From assembly GCA_026210745.1 (NCBI GenBank), contig CP110630.1, positions 2,480,001-2,544,000 of the forward strand: a stretch of 64,000 nt of DNA, read 5' to 3'. A program made the position numbers and the translations under genes. Below are positions 62,699-64,000 of the stretch, one piece after another (position 1 is the stretch's first letter; the number at the start of each line of letters is the position of its first letter). Under the pieces are notes generated by a model. It was not told where the DNA came from. It did not search any database and saw only the letters and a program-made list of their open reading frames with translations. This stretch comes from Exobasidium rhododendri (taxonomy: Eukaryota; Basidiomycota; Exobasidiomycetes; Exobasidiales; Exobasidiaceae).

Positions 62699-64000
62699 TT
62701 AGACACGTTCAATAACGATTGCGATACCTTGACCACCTCCGATGCAAGCTGCGCCAATGGCGTACTTCTTGTCCAGTCTATGCAGGTTGTGCGCCAAATT
62801 GGCCATGATACGAGCTCCCGAAGCACCAAGAGGATGGCCAAGAGCTGCAGAATAAAACGATGCGAGAAAGAAAACTATCAAAAACAGGGATCTGAGAAAA
62901 GCGCTTTCCTCTCCCTCCACTCACCAATGGCACCACCGAACATGTTCGTCTTTTCGATAGGCAATTCCAGCTCTTTCTGCACACTAAGGAACTGGGCTGC
63001 AAATGCTTCGTTGACTTCGATCATATCAATATCTTGCATCGTCAGTCCTCCCGCTCGAGACATGGCCAATTTGATCGCCTCTACTGGTCCAATGCCCATG
63101 ATGGAAGGTTCACAAGCAGTGACTCCGTACGAAACGATACGGGCCAAGGGCTTCAAGTCGTATTCCTTGACGGCCGATTCACTCGCTATGATGTTGGCAG
63201 CCGCACCATCACAGATACCACTGGCGTTCCCTGCAGTGACAGTACCCTCCTTTTTGAACACGCTGGGTAGCTTTGCCAAGGATTCAATGGTAGTCTTGCC
63301 TCGCGGGTGTTCATCGACTGACATTGACTCAGTTGACTGCAGGAAGGAAGGGGGGGGGGAGTTTCAAGAATGTCAGGCCGTTGATCTATTTAAAAATTAC
63401 CCTTTTCTTTAATCGCTGCGTCTCCTACCTTCTTCACTTTAACTTCGACAGGGACAATCTCATCCTTGAAGGCGCCAGCCTCGGATGCTTCCTGCCATCT
63501 TTGCTGCGACAAGAGGGCGAACTCATCACACTGCTGCCTCGTGATGCTGTACTTTTGTGCCAAATTCTCCGCAGTGATGCCCATCGGTGTTGGTTTGGGG
63601 TAGACGTCTGTGAGAGCTGCTGCCAAACTGTCGACGAGCTTCAAGTCCACACCGAATCGAGTGTTACCGAATCGAACTCCATGTAGTGTGTACGGAGCCA
63701 TACTCATATTCTCTGTTCCACCGGTCAATACAACGTTTGAATCACCAACTTTGATCTCTTGAACAGCATTGATGATGGATTGAAATCCAGATCCACAAAG
63801 TCGATTCACATTCAACGCAGGTGTCGTCACGGGTAGCCCAGCATAATGACCGATATGTCGAGCTAGATAAGGTATGCTGTTGTCTGAACTGTGAACATTT
63901 CCAAATATTGTAGCATCAATCTTTGTCTCTGAGGGCAATTCGGCGAGTGCTGCTTTGGAAGCGATCCCTCCCAACTCTGCTGCTGTGAGATTGGCGAGTT
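62699..64000 (-). CDS. Mitochondrial 3-ketoacyl-CoA/acetyl-CoA thiolase, 5' end off window
   Basis: Thiolase of the ACAA2-like branch, cleaving 3-ketoacyl-CoA or condensing acetyl-CoA in mitochondria. Exons on the minus strand: 64000-63429 (continues beyond the window), 63336-62925 and 62844-62699; phases 0 and 1 fit. The acylated Cys is in [10 protein letters not shown], the second catalytic region is [12 protein letters not shown] with [11 protein letters not shown], and the end is the classic [19 protein letters not shown], whose Cys is the proton donor. [25 protein letters not shown] is also typical. No peroxisomal SKL signal is present at the end. The N-terminus, and therefore targeting, cannot be seen. 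Confidence 0.92.

Overview
The window is ordinary, gene-dense nuclear DNA of a fungus, interrupted once by a long LTR retrotransposon. Protein content (DASH-like Spc34, Ypd1, Pex4, Nrd1-type RNA binder, Iwr1, Tti2), short introns (mostly 60-110 nt, GTGAGT-type donors) and CT-rich promoters suggest a basidiomycete, probably a smut-related lineage (Ustilaginomycotina); the exact lineage is inference. Coding regions were assembled by hand: every intron given has GT..AG ends and every exon junction was checked for phase.

Layout. 1-2.0 kb: 3' part of an importin beta-4/Kap123 gene. 2.6-4.9 kb: four-RRM RNA-binding protein (Nrd1 type, minus strand), then about 1.9 kb without a recognisable gene. 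6.7-14.5 kb: Sec72 (minus) and Prp16 (plus) from a shared promoter, then a basidiomycete-style membrane protein. 14.5-15.8 kb: six-exon uridine phosphorylase (minus). 15,910-25,364: a 9.4-kb Ty1/copia element with 279-bp LTRs (one mismatch), a 5-bp target duplication GGTAC, a half-tRNA(iMet) type primer site, gag-pol in one frame broken by one UAG and one UGA, and, between the 5' LTR and gag, a five-exon gene on the opposite strand encoding a Zn2Cys6-like cysteine cluster. It landed in the shared promoter of uridine phosphorylase and an AIM6-type gene.

25.7-42 kb: AIM6-like phosphodiesterase, kynurenine formamidase, PI31, eIF2-gamma, an enlarged Spc34-like DASH protein, Iwr1, Tti2, AP-3 sigma, an unknown conserved protein, and a GMC oxidoreductase. 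42.7-64 kb: a Q/S-rich single-pass membrane protein, a NASP/Sim3 histone chaperone, a mitochondrial ABC transporter fused to a GatC domain, sideroflexin, Pex4, Ypd1, signal peptidase subunit Spc1, a multi-pass membrane protein, SRP receptor alpha, exosome subunit Rrp43, a degenerate dual-specificity phosphatase, and a mitochondrial 3-ketoacyl-CoA thiolase that runs off the end.

The genes are mostly unlinked housekeeping functions, with many divergent or convergent pairs. The features most worth attention are the antisense intron-containing gene carried inside the retrotransposon, the ABC transporter-GatC fusion with an internal presequence-like stretch, the two in-frame stops in a young element, and the pseudophosphatase.
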